64,000 nt of DNA, taken from the NCBI GenBank assembly GCA_047631555.1, contig JBLHZY010000004.1:137909-201908 (forward strand). Reading direction: 5' to 3'. Shown here piece after piece: positions 18,211 to 27,619 of the stretch; the first letter of the stretch is position 1, and each line of letters begins with the position of its first letter. The translations under genes were made by a program, and so were the position numbers. Below the pieces are notes generated by a model. That model was not told the DNA's origin, searched no databases, and saw only the letters and a program-made list of their open reading frames with translations. This DNA comes from JBLHZY01 sp047631555. Its GTDB lineage: Bacteria > Pseudomonadota > Alphaproteobacteria > Rhodobacterales > Rhodobacteraceae.

Positions 18211-18830
18211 GCGTTCACCCGCGCCGAAAGCCGCAGCGCCAAAATCGGATCGCGCCCCGATACTGGCAGCGCCGCATCATAGGCCGCGCGCAACAGGTTG
18301 GCGATTTCGGGGCGAATGATTGTGCCCTGCTCATCGGGCAATTCGGCCAAAGGCGACGTTTGCGCAAAGGCGCGATCCGACCAAAGCAAAGCTCCCTGAA
18401 CGGCTGCGTTCAGCGCAATGACCTCTGCGGGCAGTTCAGCCATGGCTTCATCCATACGCACAAAATTGAAACAGGCCTGAATGCCGCCCGCCTCTTCAAA
18501 TCGAAACGCGCGGTATTGCGTGGCCTGAGCTGCTGCCAGCGTGGCGATCTTTTCCTCAAGCCCGGGGATCATCTCTTCAAGGCGCGGAATTCCGGCCAGA
18601 TCCTCCCATTCGCGGATGAAAAACAGCATGAAATTCGCGCCGATCTCTGGATCCGTCTCGCCGATGCTATGGCCGCAAATCGCCACCACGGCCTCAAGCG
18701 CGCCCTTGATCGTGGGCAAAACCGCCTCCTCAACCCCAAACACAACAGGCACAATCGCCCGCTCCCAACGTGCAAAGGCAAAACTGCCATCCGCGCGCGT
18801 AAACAGCGCCTCAATCTCTTCTGGGCTCAT
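18207..18830 (-). CDS. Hypothetical protein between ruvB and ybgC
   Basis: Not recognised. The 207-residue product has no signal peptide or membrane span, is acidic and alanine-rich, and appears mostly helical. It has notable segments GHSIGETDPEIGANFMLFFI and IQACFNFVRMDEAM. The stop overlaps the ybgC start by four bases, so the two are translationally coupled, and ruvB lies 152 bases upstream. The position, in a run of conserved genes, supports a real gene; no function is proposed. Confidence 0.75.
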   Translation of the reverse strand: MSPEEIEALFTRADGSFAFARWERAIVPVVFGVEEAVLPTIKGALEAVVAICGHSIGETDPEIGANFMLFFIREWEDLAGIPRLEEMIPGLEEKIATLAAAQATQYRAFRFEEAGGIQACFNFVRMDEAMAELPAEVIALNAAVQGALLWSDRAFAQTSPLAELPDEQGTIIRPEIANLLRAAYDAALPVSGRDPILALRLSARVNA

Positions 18831-18982
18831 GCCGACCTACCCCTGTTCATTTCCCCAAAGCCATAAAGCCCCGAGCAAAGCATCACAAGGCCAGCCCGCT
18901 GCGCCCGCCAAAATCAGGCCCCGCTCCCAGACTTTTTCTTGGCAAAAATACTCATGCAAAACGTCCGCGCCAGCCGCGCCGC

Positions 18983-20035
18983 TTATGAGGAAAACAAATC
19001 GCTCGCATCCTCGCGCGGCCCCTCGCCGCTCGCCATGCCCAAATGATCCCATGCCTTTTGCGCCAGCATCCGCCCGCGCGGGGTCCTCTGGATCAGACCC
19101 ATCTGCAAAAGATAGGGCTCGATAACTTCTTCAATCGCATCCCGGCTTTCGCTTAGGGCGGCTGAAAGCGTCTCTGCGCCGACGGGGCCGCCTTGATAAT
19201 TCTCGGCGATCAAGCGCAGGTAGCGCCGGTCCGCCCCATCAAGTCCAAGGTGATCAACACCCAAACGCGTCAGCGCGCTATCGGCCAATTCGCGGGTGAT
19301 CCGCCCATCGCCCTCAACGAGCGCAAAATCAACAACCCGGCGCAAAAGCCGCCCGGCAATGCGCGGTGTGCCGCGTGCGCGTCGGGCAATTTCTAATGCG
19401 CCGTCGGTCTCGGCCTCAATCTCAAGCAAGCGCGCGCCGCGTTTGACGATCTCATGCAGCTCATCGGTGGTGTAGAATTGCAGGCGCGTCGGGATGCCAA
19501 AGCGATCGCGCAGTGGCGTTGTCAAAAGGCCAAGCCGGGTCGTTGCCCCAACGAGCGTAAAGGGCTGCAACTCAATGCGCACAGTGCGCGCCGCAGGCCC
19601 CTCGCCAATCACCAGATCAAGCTCAAAATCCTCAAGCGCCGGGTAAAGCACCTCTTCCACAGCCGGATTGAGGCGATGGATCTCATCAATAAACAGCACG
19701 TCCCGCGGCTCAAGATTGGTCAGGATCGCGGCCAGATCGCCCGCCTTGGCCAGAACCGGCCCGCTGGTCATGCGAAAATTGACGCCAAGCTCGCGCGCCA
19801 TGATCTGGGCCAGCGTGGTTTTGCCAAGGCCGGGGGGGCCGTGAAACAGCGTGTGATCCATCGCGGCATTGCGCTGCTTGGCGCTCTCAATAAAGACCCG
19901 AAGATTGGCCCGAACATCCGCTTGGCCGATAAATTCCTCAAGCTCTTTGGGGCGAAGGGCGCGATCCGCATCGCCGTTTTGCGCCTCGGGGCGCAGGTCG
20001 GGATCAGGGGATTGCAGCGGCTCGATCATATCCAT
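18983..20035 (-). CDS. ruvB: Holliday junction helicase RuvB
   Basis: Hexameric AAA motor driving branch migration with RuvA. Walker A GPPGLGKTTLAQ lies near residue 65, Walker B VLFIDEIHRLNP near 113, and the beta-hairpin region follows at PFTLVGATTRLGLLTTPL. The C-terminal winged helix contains the RTPRGRMLAQKAWDHLG signature. Length 350 is normal. The start is three bases after the ruvA stop. Confidence 0.97.
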   Translation of the reverse strand: MDMIEPLQSPDPDLRPEAQNGDADRALRPKELEEFIGQADVRANLRVFIESAKQRNAAMDHTLFHGPPGLGKTTLAQIMARELGVNFRMTSGPVLAKAGDLAAILTNLEPRDVLFIDEIHRLNPAVEEVLYPALEDFELDLVIGEGPAARTVRIELQPFTLVGATTRLGLLTTPLRDRFGIPTRLQFYTTDELHEIVKRGARLLEIEAETDGALEIARRARGTPRIAGRLLRRVVDFALVEGDGRITRELADSALTRLGVDHLGLDGADRRYLRLIAENYQGGPVGAETLSAALSESRDAIEEVIEPYLLQMGLIQRTPRGRMLAQKAWDHLGMASGEGPREDASDLFSS

Positions 20036-20038
20036 CCG

Positions 20039-20728
20039 CTATCCTTTCGGGGCCAAAAGGCGCAAGGCCGCGCGGATCAAATCAGGCGCGCTCGCCTCGC
20101 CATTTTCGCCCGCCGCTTGGGCAACAGCCGAGGCCGCATCGCCCGGCCCATAGCCAAGATTTTGCAGCGCCGAAAGCGCGTCCGACTGGGCTGAGGGCGA
20201 GGCCGACGCACGCGCCGGCGCGGGGGCCTCCAGTACGGCTGTATCTTCTCGCGCAGCGCCTTCTGCCTCCAAACGGCTCGCCTCGATCGAGGCGCTGCCA
20301 GTATCCGATACGCCCATCGCCATCACAGCGGGCGCTTTATCCTTCAGCTCATTCACTACCCGTTGCGCGATTTTCGGGCCAACGCCGGGCGCAGCCTTAA
20401 CCGCCCCCCAATCGCCCAAAGCAATCGCGCGGCTCGTGCCCTCGGGGCCAAGCGTGCCCAGTATCGCCATCGAGGCTTTGGCCCCAACCCCTTGCACAGA
20501 GGTCAGCAAGCGGTGCCATTCTTTTTCGACCATGGAGGTGAAACCGATCAATTGCAGCAGGTCTTCGCGCACGATCATCTCGGTGAACAAAGCGGCAAAT
20601 TCGCCCGGGCCGGGCAAGGCCGCGAGCGTGCGCTCGGAGACATAAACGATATATCCAACGCCGCGCACATCGATCAAAACATGATCCGATCCGCGATATT
20701 CTATGCGCCCTGAAATCTTGCCAATCAT
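20039..20728 (-). CDS. ruvA: Holliday junction protein RuvA
   Basis: RuvA tetramer subunit targeting RuvB to junctions. The start at 20728 gives the family-typical MIGKISGRIEYRGSDHVLID and 229 residues. The helix-hairpin-helix region contains VQGVGAKASMAILGTLGPEG and APGVGPKIAQRVVNELKDK. An Ala/Ser-rich flexible linker of about 60 residues leads to the C-terminal RuvB-binding domain (LSALQNLGYGPGDAASAVAQ). It overlaps the ruvC stop by four bases. Confidence 0.95.
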   Translation of the reverse strand: MIGKISGRIEYRGSDHVLIDVRGVGYIVYVSERTLAALPGPGEFAALFTEMIVREDLLQLIGFTSMVEKEWHRLLTSVQGVGAKASMAILGTLGPEGTSRAIALGDWGAVKAAPGVGPKIAQRVVNELKDKAPAVMAMGVSDTGSASIEASRLEAEGAAREDTAVLEAPAPARASASPSAQSDALSALQNLGYGPGDAASAVAQAAGENGEASAPDLIRAALRLLAPKG

Positions 20729-21231
20729 CCCGCTGCCCTCTCCACGGCTTGCGCCAATCGTCCGGCTGATTGTGCATGATGCGCATGGCAAATCGCAATC
20801 GCCAAAGCATCCGCCGCATCCGCACCGGCAATCTGAATGCCTGGAAGCTGCATGCGCACCATCACCTCGACCTGCTTTTTATCCGCATGGCCAACCCCGA
20901 CAACGGCCTTTTTCACCGCATTTGGCGCGTATTCCCCGACAGGAATGCCTGCGCGCGCCGGGACCAGCATCGCAATACCGCGCGCTTGGCCAAGTTTCAG
21001 CGTGCCCGCACCATCGCGGTTGACGAAAGTTTGCTCAACGGCGGCGGTATCGGGGCGGAAGGTTTCAAAAATCGCGGTGAGCTGATCAAACAGCTCGAGC
21101 AGGCGCGGCGCCAATGGGCCGGGCGTCGAATGGCAAATGCCGTTGGCGACATGGCCAATCCGCGCCCCGTTTACATCAATCACGCCCCATCCAAGGTTGC
21201 GTAGCCCCGGGTCGATCCCCAAAACGCGCAT
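20725..21231 (-). CDS. ruvC: Holliday junction resolvase RuvC
   Basis: Endonuclease resolving Holliday junctions. Acidic catalytic residues are in place: Asp in GIDPGLRNLGWGVID (residues 5-19), Glu in AVEQTFVN near 66 and the Asp pair in DAADALAIAICHAHH near 138. The start at 21231 gives 168 residues, matching the family; an in-frame upstream extension of 52 codons is not conserved-looking. First gene of ruvCAB here. Confidence 0.95.
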   Translation of the reverse strand: MRVLGIDPGLRNLGWGVIDVNGARIGHVANGICHSTPGPLAPRLLELFDQLTAIFETFRPDTAAVEQTFVNRDGAGTLKLGQARGIAMLVPARAGIPVGEYAPNAVKKAVVGVGHADKKQVEVMVRMQLPGIQIAGADAADALAIAICHAHHAQSAGRLAQAVERAAG

Positions 21232-21593
21232 CAGCTGCCCTGCTCTTTTTTGTTTTCGTTTATTCGTTACAGCCCGATTAGCACGAAAAGGGAACATCCG
21301 CCAGCATAATGCGTTAACAACCCCTTCACCCCTGTGGCAGTTTGGCCGCGCGCGCCCTGAAATCACCGCCAAAACGCCGCCCCGCATTAGCTTATCAGCA
21401 AGGGTTTGCGCCGATAGAGAGGGCGCGGTTTCGAGCTATGCCAAAGGCGCATGACGGACCTGCGAAAATCCCGGCTAGTGCTGCCGCGCCAAGCGCTCTA
21501 TTGCGCCACTTAAGACAGGCATGCCCAAAACTTAGGCAGCCCGCAAACCGCTTAACTCGTAGCGCATAAGGCGCAGAATTTTAGGAATATCTC
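21232..21593. other. Intergenic region ruvC/DUF1127 gene
   Basis: About 360 bases between divergent ruvC and the DUF1127 gene. Promoters for both directions must lie here, but no convincing promoter boxes, RNA gene or repeat were identified. The part nearest ruvC is open in frame with it but does not resemble RuvC. Confidence 0.5.
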
Positions 21594-21794
21594 ATGTCGA
21601 TGATCGCAACACACCAATCCGCTTCCCAGTCCATGCCATCCTTTGGCCTATTTGCCCGTGCCGTTGTGGCGCTGCAATCTTGGAACGAGCTGCGCAAAAC
21701 CCGCAAAGCTTTGGGCGCGCTGAACGACCACATGCTCGAAGACATCGGCCTTACACGCAGCGACATCGCAGCGCTTGGCCAACGCTCCTTCTAA
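21594..21794 (+). CDS. DUF1127 small protein
   Basis: A 66-residue basic protein whose C-terminus LNDHMLEDIGLTRSDIAAL is the hallmark of the DUF1127 (YjiS-like) family, common in multiple copies in alphaproteobacteria. Members have been tied to small-RNA and phosphate or stress physiology in some species, but this copy's role is unknown. The N-terminus is Ser/Gln-rich. It is monocistronic and followed 56 bases later by a perfect terminator. Confidence 0.9.
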   Translation: MSMIATHQSASQSMPSFGLFARAVVALQSWNELRKTRKALGALNDHMLEDIGLTRSDIAALGQRSF

Positions 21795-21850
21795 GCCTCT
21801 CCTATTTGGCGCAGCGCCTCCCAGTTGCGCCAAACGCCCTGTCAGAATCG

Positions 21851-21882
21851 AAAAGACCGCGCTGTGCAAGGCGCGGTCTTTT
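21851..21882. terminator. Rho-independent terminator after DUF1127 gene
   Basis: Perfect 12-bp stem AAAAGACCGCGC with its complement around an 8-base loop, ending in TTTT. It can serve both this gene and the converging minus-strand gene that ends at 21951. Confidence 0.9.
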
Positions 21883-21950
21883 GCGTAACAGGCGGCTGGT
21901 TCTGATCCGGTGGGGTGCGGAGGGCCTCCCAGGGGATCAGGGCCGCTAAA

Positions 21951-22307
21951 TCAGAACAAAGCAGGCAATACAGAATTCAGTTTGTTGGCGATAAATGTCG
22001 TCGCCGGATCGGCCTTCATCACATAGGCCCCGGCTTGCTCGACAACCGTACCCGCTTCGAGTTTGGAAACGCGGATATCATAGGCCGTCGCGCCGATAGA
22101 GGCCAAAACAAAGCCCTTGAACGCGATGAAGAGAAGAAGCGCCAAAAACAGGCCGCGGAAGGGGAAGCTGAAACCTTTGCGACGCGGACGTGCGATCACC
22201 AAGCCATCGTGATTGATCGAGGTTACGTAGCCTCTTGATAGCTTTTGGTGCCGCTTGGAAATGCGACGCATGCGTTTATCAAAGTTGAGCTGGCTGGCAT
22301 CTGCCAT
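21951..22307 (-). CDS. Hypothetical single-pass membrane protein
   Basis: Not assigned to a family. The start at 22307 is preferred because GGAGG lies five bases before the ATG; it gives 118 residues. A very basic N-terminus (KRMRRISKRHQKLSRGYV, then IARPRRKGFSFPFRG) precedes one hydrophobic span near residues 50-72 (LFLALLLFIAFKGFVLASIG) and a short C-terminal domain ending in two hydrophobic residues. The positive-inside rule suggests the N-terminus is cytoplasmic. It shares a terminator with the converging DUF1127 gene. Confidence 0.7.
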   Translation of the reverse strand: MADASQLNFDKRMRRISKRHQKLSRGYVTSINHDGLVIARPRRKGFSFPFRGLFLALLLFIAFKGFVLASIGATAYDIRVSKLEAGTVVEQAGAYVMKADPATTFIANKLNSVLPALF

Positions 22308-22418
22308 GACCGCCTCCATCATTACCGGCCCCCACCGGATGAAGACTATAATGCGGCAAAATGTGGCCAAAAGAAGGCGAATGAGGCGAAAAAAGGCGCG
22401 CAGTGCGTTTTCCGCGGG

Positions 22419-23285
22419 TTATTTGCGGAAAGTTAATGTGGACCAGTCAACAATCATATCGTGTTTGATAAGATTGAAGCCGAGGCGTGTATAAACGGCG
22501 ATAACCTCTTCGGCTTGTTCGTTCAAAAGACCCGAAAGAATCACGTATCCTTGCGAATCTGTGGCCTTATAAACGGACGGGGCAAGATCGATCAGCGGCC
22601 CTTTGAGGATATTGGCAAAGATCAAATCGAAGGGCGCAGCGGCGGCCAATTCGGGATGATCAAAGCCTGCGGCCTCAATACAGCGCACGCGCCCGGCCAG
22701 ATCATTGCATGCCACATTTACCTCGGCCACATCGACCGCGACTTGATCAATATCGCTGGCGAGCACCACATTTGGGAAGACTTTCGCCGCCGCCATCGCC
22801 AAAACGGCCGTGCCGCAGCCGATGTCTGCGACGGATTTTCCGACGAAGCCGCCCTCGATCAAGGCATCCAATGCGCAAAGGCAGCCAAGCGTTGTGCCGT
22901 GGTGGCCGGTGCCAAAGGCCATCGCCGCCTCGATCAGCAAGCCGATCTTATCGTCGGGCAATTTATCCGCGTCATGGCTGCCATAGACAAAGAAGCGCCC
23001 GGCGGGCACCGGGGCCAGCTCGCGCTTTACATGGGCGACCCAATCGGTTTCGGGCAATTCAGAGATCACATAGGGTTTGGCGTCAAAGGCGGCCGCCAGA
23101 ACGGCAAGCGCGGTTTCATCCGGGCTTGCGGTGAAATAACCGCCAACCTCCCAAAGGCCCGAGCCATCTTCCATTTCAAAGACGCCGATGCCGGTTGGTT
23201 CTGGGATCAGGTTTTCCATCGCCGCGCCAAGCGCTTCGCCGCCGGGTTTTCCTTTGAGGGTGGTGAAGGCGGTAAATGTGGGCAT
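22419..23285 (-). CDS. prmA: Ribosomal protein L11 methyltransferase PrmA
   Basis: SAM-dependent methylation of ribosomal protein L11. The motif I loop VADIGCGTAVLAMAAAKVFP lies near residue 150, and FANILKGPLIDLAPS near 215 matches the catalytic region. AFGTGHHGTTLGCLCALDAL is the PrmA substrate-loop signature. The start at 23285, with AAAGGA upstream, gives 288 residues; the open frame extends 26 codons further upstream without similarity. Confidence 0.93.
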   Translation of the reverse strand: MPTFTAFTTLKGKPGGEALGAAMENLIPEPTGIGVFEMEDGSGLWEVGGYFTASPDETALAVLAAAFDAKPYVISELPETDWVAHVKRELAPVPAGRFFVYGSHDADKLPDDKIGLLIEAAMAFGTGHHGTTLGCLCALDALIEGGFVGKSVADIGCGTAVLAMAAAKVFPNVVLASDIDQVAVDVAEVNVACNDLAGRVRCIEAAGFDHPELAAAAPFDLIFANILKGPLIDLAPSVYKATDSQGYVILSGLLNEQAEEVIAVYTRLGFNLIKHDMIVDWSTLTFRK

Positions 23286-23383
23286 GGGGCGTCCTTTGGG
23301 GAATGGCGCGAAGGGCGCCGTTGCGCCCGCTCTATCAAAGGCGCGCAGGCCCGCGCAAGGCAAATACCCTCGCCAAGCCTGCC

Positions 23384-23938
23384 CTAAAGCGCGCGCCCCG
23401 GAACCCCAGCAACAGTTGCGCAGGCCTCAACATCATGACGGATCACAGCGCCCGCACCGATGATCGCCCCTGCCCCGATGCGCACCCCGGGCAAAACAAT
23501 CGCGCCGGCCCCGATCCAGACATCCTCGCCAATCGTGATCGGCATGGCCCGCTCTATACCCATGCGCCGCGCGCCGGGCTCTCTTGAGTGATCCGCCGTC
23601 ATCAGCTGAACCCCGGATCCAAGCATCGTGCCATCCCCAAGGGTGATTTCGGCGCTGTCAAACAAGATGCAGCCGGTATTGATATAGACGGCCGTGCCGA
23701 GCGAGGTATTGATCCCGTAGGAGCAATGAAACTGGCCCTCGATCAATACGTTCTCATCAACATTGGCAAAAAGCGCGCGCAGCTCTGGCGCCATGCCAAG
23801 CGGGATTCTAATCGAGGGATCGGCCATATTATGCGCATAGCAAGCTGAACGGGCCGTTGCGCGCATCTCATCAAGCCCATCCTCATAATAGGAATACCAT
23901 GTGCCGCTGGCCATACGGCGGCGCATTGCCTCGCTCAT
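23384..23938 (-). CDS. Hexapeptide-repeat sugar O-acetyltransferase (Maa/NodL type)
   Basis: Acetyl-CoA-dependent O-acetyltransferase with a left-handed beta-helix. The 184-residue form starting MSEAMRRRMASGTWYSYYED matches maltose/galactoside acetyltransferases. The catalytic His is in MTADHSREPGARRMG near residue 115, followed by hexapeptide turns (ITIGEDVWIGAGAIVLPGVR, IGAGAIIGAGAVI). The start overlaps the msrA stop by four bases, so it is translated with msrA. Acceptor sugar unknown. Confidence 0.88.
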   Translation of the reverse strand: MSEAMRRRMASGTWYSYYEDGLDEMRATARSACYAHNMADPSIRIPLGMAPELRALFANVDENVLIEGQFHCSYGINTSLGTAVYINTGCILFDSAEITLGDGTMLGSGVQLMTADHSREPGARRMGIERAMPITIGEDVWIGAGAIVLPGVRIGAGAIIGAGAVIRHDVEACATVAGVPGRAL

Positions 23939-24594
23939 ACACTGGCCCCTGTGCCGATCGGGCAGCTCACGCCTGTGCCGCCAAGGCCGCAATAGCCGTT
24001 GGGGTTTTTGGCGAGGTATTGCTGGTGATAATCCTCGGCATAGTAATATTCGGGCGCGGGCAGGATTTCGGTCGTGATCATGCCATAGCCTGCGGCGCTC
24101 AGCTTGGGGGCAAAGGTTGCAAGGCTTTGCTCGGCGGCGGCCAGTTGCGCCGTGCCATAGGCATAGATGCCCGAGCGATACTGCGTGCCGCGATCATTGC
24201 CTTGCTGCATGCCTTGGGTCGGATTGTGCCCCTCCCAGAAGGCGCGCAGCAGATCATCATAGGAAATCACCGCCGGATCAAAGATCACATGCACGACTTC
24301 ATTATGGCCCGTCTGGCCGGTGCAGACCTCTTCATAAGTCGGGTTGGGTGTGATGCCGCCTGCATAGCCAACGGTTGTGAGATAAATGCCCGGCAGGTTC
24401 CAGAACATCCGCTCAACGCCCCAAAAACAGCCCATGCCAAACATCGCTTGGGCCATGCCATCGGGGATCGGGCCTTTGAGGGCGCGCTTTGAGAGGAAGT
24501 GTTCGCTTGCGGTTGGGATCGGGGCGGCGCGGCCCGGCAAAGCGGCGCTTGGATCAACCATTTGCATCTTTTTGGAATTCAGCAGTCCGAACAT
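23935..24594 (-). CDS. msrA: Peptide-methionine (S)-S-oxide reductase MsrA
   Basis: Repairs methionine sulfoxide in proteins. The catalytic motif GMGCFWGVERMF is near residue 55, with YAGGITPNPTYEEVCTGQTG after it; a resolving Cys is in the C-terminal tail (GVSCPIG). The start at 24594 gives 219 residues, including the N-terminal extension typical of the longer MsrA form. A short hairpin (24618-24634, CTCTC/GAGAG) lies upstream of the gene. Coupled to the acetyltransferase. Confidence 0.94.
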   Translation of the reverse strand: MFGLLNSKKMQMVDPSAALPGRAAPIPTASEHFLSKRALKGPIPDGMAQAMFGMGCFWGVERMFWNLPGIYLTTVGYAGGITPNPTYEEVCTGQTGHNEVVHVIFDPAVISYDDLLRAFWEGHNPTQGMQQGNDRGTQYRSGIYAYGTAQLAAAEQSLATFAPKLSAAGYGMITTEILPAPEYYYAEDYHQQYLAKNPNGYCGLGGTGVSCPIGTGASV

Positions 24595-24693
24595 CGTGCA
24601 ACTCCCTTTTTTGGCGTCTCTCAAAGATAGAGAGGTTCGCGCGCCGTGCAAGCGGCGTTCACGCAAATGTGGCGCGCGCCCTTGCGCCTCTCT

Positions 24694-25923
24694 TTATAGA
24701 GAGCCGCCGTTGAACGCGCTCAGCCGGGTCTCATTGCCCTTTTCGGGATGGCGCGGGATCAGCAGCGCAAGGCCAAGCGAAACAGTCGCCATGGCCGCGG
24801 CAATCCCAAACACAGCGCCCGGCGCCGTGATCCAGATATAGCCCAAAAAGGCGGGTAGGAAAACGGCCGCGATATGATTGATGGTAAAGGCGACGGCGGC
24901 TGTTGGGGCGATATCGCCGGGGTCCGCGATCTTCTGAAAATAGGTTTTCAGCGCAAAAGCCAGCGAGAAAAACAAATGATCAATCACATAAAGCGTCGCC
25001 GCCAAGACGACGCCCCAGCCGAAATAATAGATCCCGCCATAAGCCAGAAAAACACCGATCAGCCCGACATATTCAAACGCCAGAACCTTGCGCTCGCCGA
25101 AATGGGCCACCGCGCGGCCAAAGATCGGGGCGAAAAGCATATTGGCGACAAAGTTGATCATAAACAGCGCCGTGACCTCATGCACCTCAAAGCCGAAGCG
25201 CTCGACCATCATGAAAGCGGCGAAGACGACGAAAATCTGACGTCGCGCACCGGCCATGAATTGCAGCGCATAATAGAGCCAATAACGCCGCCGCAGGATC
25301 ATCTTTTTGATCTGCGGATGCGGCGCTTCATACTGCGGGTAAGCCAGCAAGCAAAACAGCGCGACCAGCGCGGTAAAGCCGCCCGAGACCATATAAACAA
25401 GCTCATAGCTCAGATTATAGGTGCGCCATGTCAGCACAATGAGCCCATAAGCGATCAGGGCGGCGGCCGATCCTGCGGCCACAAGCCAGCCAAGCGTTTG
25501 CGGCGCGCGGGCCTTGTCGATCCACTGAAGCTGGAGGCTTTGATTGACCGTCTCGTAATAGTGAAAGCCGATGGAGGAAATCATCGTCACCGTCAGCAAG
25601 CCGCCAAAGGAAGGGAAATAGGCGGTAATCGCTGTGGCCACGCCAAGCATCAAAAGGGCGACAACCCCTAGAATTTGCTCGCGAATAAAGATGATCAGCG
25701 CGATCACCCCAACCGCCAGAAAGCCCGGAATTTCGCGCACCGTATGCAGCCAGCCGATCTCAACCCCGGTAAAACCTGCCGCCTCAATGACGAAATTATT
25801 GAGCAGGGCCGACCATGTCGAAAAGGCGATTGGCATCGCAAAAGCCATCACAAATAGCAGCGCAACTGGGCGGCGCCAGAAGGGCTGATGAGCGGCATCT
25901 TGGGTTTTGACGATGTTAAACAT
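24694..25923 (-). CDS. MFS transporter
   Basis: A 409-residue protein with about 12 hydrophobic helices, consistent with a major facilitator. It resembles the family broadly, including a charged central loop (LAYPQYEAPHPQIKKMILRR) between the two six-helix halves. No substrate can be inferred. It is upstream of msrA on the same strand with a 100-bp gap and is probably separate. Confidence 0.8.
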   Translation of the reverse strand: MFNIVKTQDAAHQPFWRRPVALLFVMAFAMPIAFSTWSALLNNFVIEAAGFTGVEIGWLHTVREIPGFLAVGVIALIIFIREQILGVVALLMLGVATAITAYFPSFGGLLTVTMISSIGFHYYETVNQSLQLQWIDKARAPQTLGWLVAAGSAAALIAYGLIVLTWRTYNLSYELVYMVSGGFTALVALFCLLAYPQYEAPHPQIKKMILRRRYWLYYALQFMAGARRQIFVVFAAFMMVERFGFEVHEVTALFMINFVANMLFAPIFGRAVAHFGERKVLAFEYVGLIGVFLAYGGIYYFGWGVVLAATLYVIDHLFFSLAFALKTYFQKIADPGDIAPTAAVAFTINHIAAVFLPAFLGYIWITAPGAVFGIAAAMATVSLGLALLIPRHPEKGNETRLSAFNGGSL

Positions 25924-26043
25924 GGCGCAGCTTTAAGCCCAAATCTGCGCCTTGGCGAGCCTGAGACTATCGCGCGCTCTGTGCATGGGTGCACAAATCG
26001 CACCGTTTGCGTTCGCGGCCATAATTTGCGGGGTTTTTGGCGC

Positions 26044-27507
26044 CTATTGCATCGAGGCGCGCTTGGGGGGCTCGCCCCATTCGTCGCTTGCGGTGAGCGC
26101 TGCGCAATCCCAAACCAGATTGCGCCCGCCAGATTTCGCCCGATAAAGCGCGAGATCGGCGCGTTTCATACAGTTTTCAAGCGTCATATTCGGATCGCTC
26201 ACGCGGCAAATCCCAAAGCTCGCCGAACAGCGCACATTGCGCCCATCCGAGACAATCCGCATCCGATCAATGCTCGCGCGCAACCGCTCTGCGAGCTGAT
26301 CAACCGTTTTGGCCGCCTCCCCCGACAGAAAGATGCAAAACTCTTCGCCGCCAAGCCTGCCCAGCGGCATGCCCTCAAGCGCGGGTTCTTTTTTGCAAAT
26401 CTCGATGACCGTTTTTAGAACTTCATCCCCAACCGCATGCCCATAGATATCATTGACGGCCTTAAACTCGTCCAGATCAAAGGCCACGACCGCCTTTGCG
26501 CCGCGAATAGGCCCTCCGGCTTCGTCTTGCGGATGCAGCAGCTCGCGCGCTTCGCGCATCCAGGCGCGTCGGTTCAAACAGCCGGTCAACGGATCGGTAT
26601 TTGCCTCATGCTCAAGGGCGATCCGCGCATTGGCCGCGCTAAGCTCTTGGGCGACCCAAGCGGCGAAAAGCTTCATCAGATCATAGTCCGTTTCGCTGAA
26701 CTCATTCGTCGGCACGGGGCCTGAAAAATTGAGCGTGCCAAAGCGCTGGCCGTCAACAATCAGCGGAATGCCGAGATAGGCATCAAGGCCGAAATCCGCA
26801 TAGCAAGGGTGCATGCAAATCGAGCTGTGGCGCGCATCGTGAAACCCGATCGGCGCGTCGGCAGCAAGGGTATGGGTGCAATAGGTGCGCCCCAACTCAA
26901 AGCTCGTGCCAGTGGGGATCGATGCGAGCGAGGAGAGCGCATAAAGCACCGTATATTCCTGTCCCTCAATCCAGCTCACAATCCCCGTTGGCAGGTTGAA
27001 ATGGGTGCAGCCAAGGCGCAGAATTTCCTCGATTTTGCGCTCGGAGGAGTGCTCGTGATTTGAGGAGATCTCATAAAGCGCGTGGATCACATTTTCGATG
27101 GCATAGGTCTCGGAGATATCGCGGATAATGCCCAGATAGCCCAAAAGCTCGCCGTCATCGCCGCGAATGCCGCTGCCTGTCAGCTCGGCCTCAAACACCT
27201 CGCCGTTTTTGCGCATGAAATTCATAAAGAAATGCGATGTGCTTGAGCGCTGGCGAATTTCGGTCAGATGTTTGGCGTTTTCTTTGTGATCGTCCTTGTC
27301 GGCATAAAGAGATTTGGTCGCTTGGCCGCGCAGTTCATCTTGGCTGTAGCCAAAGATTTTTTCGGCCGAGGCATTCATCCACAAAATGCGCCGATCCGTG
27401 CTTGTCACCAAAACACCGTCCGGCAAATCAGCAAACAGACCGGCAAAGGTGCCAAGGCCTGCGAGGACGGGTTCTGAATCTTTTGCCTGGCTCGGTTTAT
27501 GATGCAC
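26044..27507 (-). CDS. PAS-GAF-GGDEF diguanylate cyclase
   Basis: Predicted cyclic-di-GMP synthase of 487 residues. It has a PAS domain at about 20-135 (ILWMNASAEKIFGYSQDELR), a GAF domain at about 145-295 (YAVLYAL-type core, then YLGIPLIVDGQRFGTLNFSG), and a GGDEF domain at about 305-470 (FDLDEFKAVNDIYGHAVGDE, then RLGGEEFCIFLSG). The GGEEF active site is intact, but the five residues before it lack the RxxD inhibitory site. No transmembrane segment or EAL domain is present. The start is GTG at 27507 with AGGAGA six bases upstream. Confidence 0.9.
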   Translation of the reverse strand: MHHKPSQAKDSEPVLAGLGTFAGLFADLPDGVLVTSTDRRILWMNASAEKIFGYSQDELRGQATKSLYADKDDHKENAKHLTEIRQRSSTSHFFMNFMRKNGEVFEAELTGSGIRGDDGELLGYLGIIRDISETYAIENVIHALYEISSNHEHSSERKIEEILRLGCTHFNLPTGIVSWIEGQEYTVLYALSSLASIPTGTSFELGRTYCTHTLAADAPIGFHDARHSSICMHPCYADFGLDAYLGIPLIVDGQRFGTLNFSGPVPTNEFSETDYDLMKLFAAWVAQELSAANARIALEHEANTDPLTGCLNRRAWMREARELLHPQDEAGGPIRGAKAVVAFDLDEFKAVNDIYGHAVGDEVLKTVIEICKKEPALEGMPLGRLGGEEFCIFLSGEAAKTVDQLAERLRASIDRMRIVSDGRNVRCSASFGICRVSDPNMTLENCMKRADLALYRAKSGGRNLVWDCAALTASDEWGEPPKRASMQ

Positions 27508-27619
27508 TTCAGCTCTCCTGCGTTGGAGCCAAAACCTTGCTTAAAACTCGTTACCAAATGGTTAATAGGGAGGGGATCGCGCGGCAGAAATTGGGGGGAA
27601 TTATCCGCAATTCAACTCA

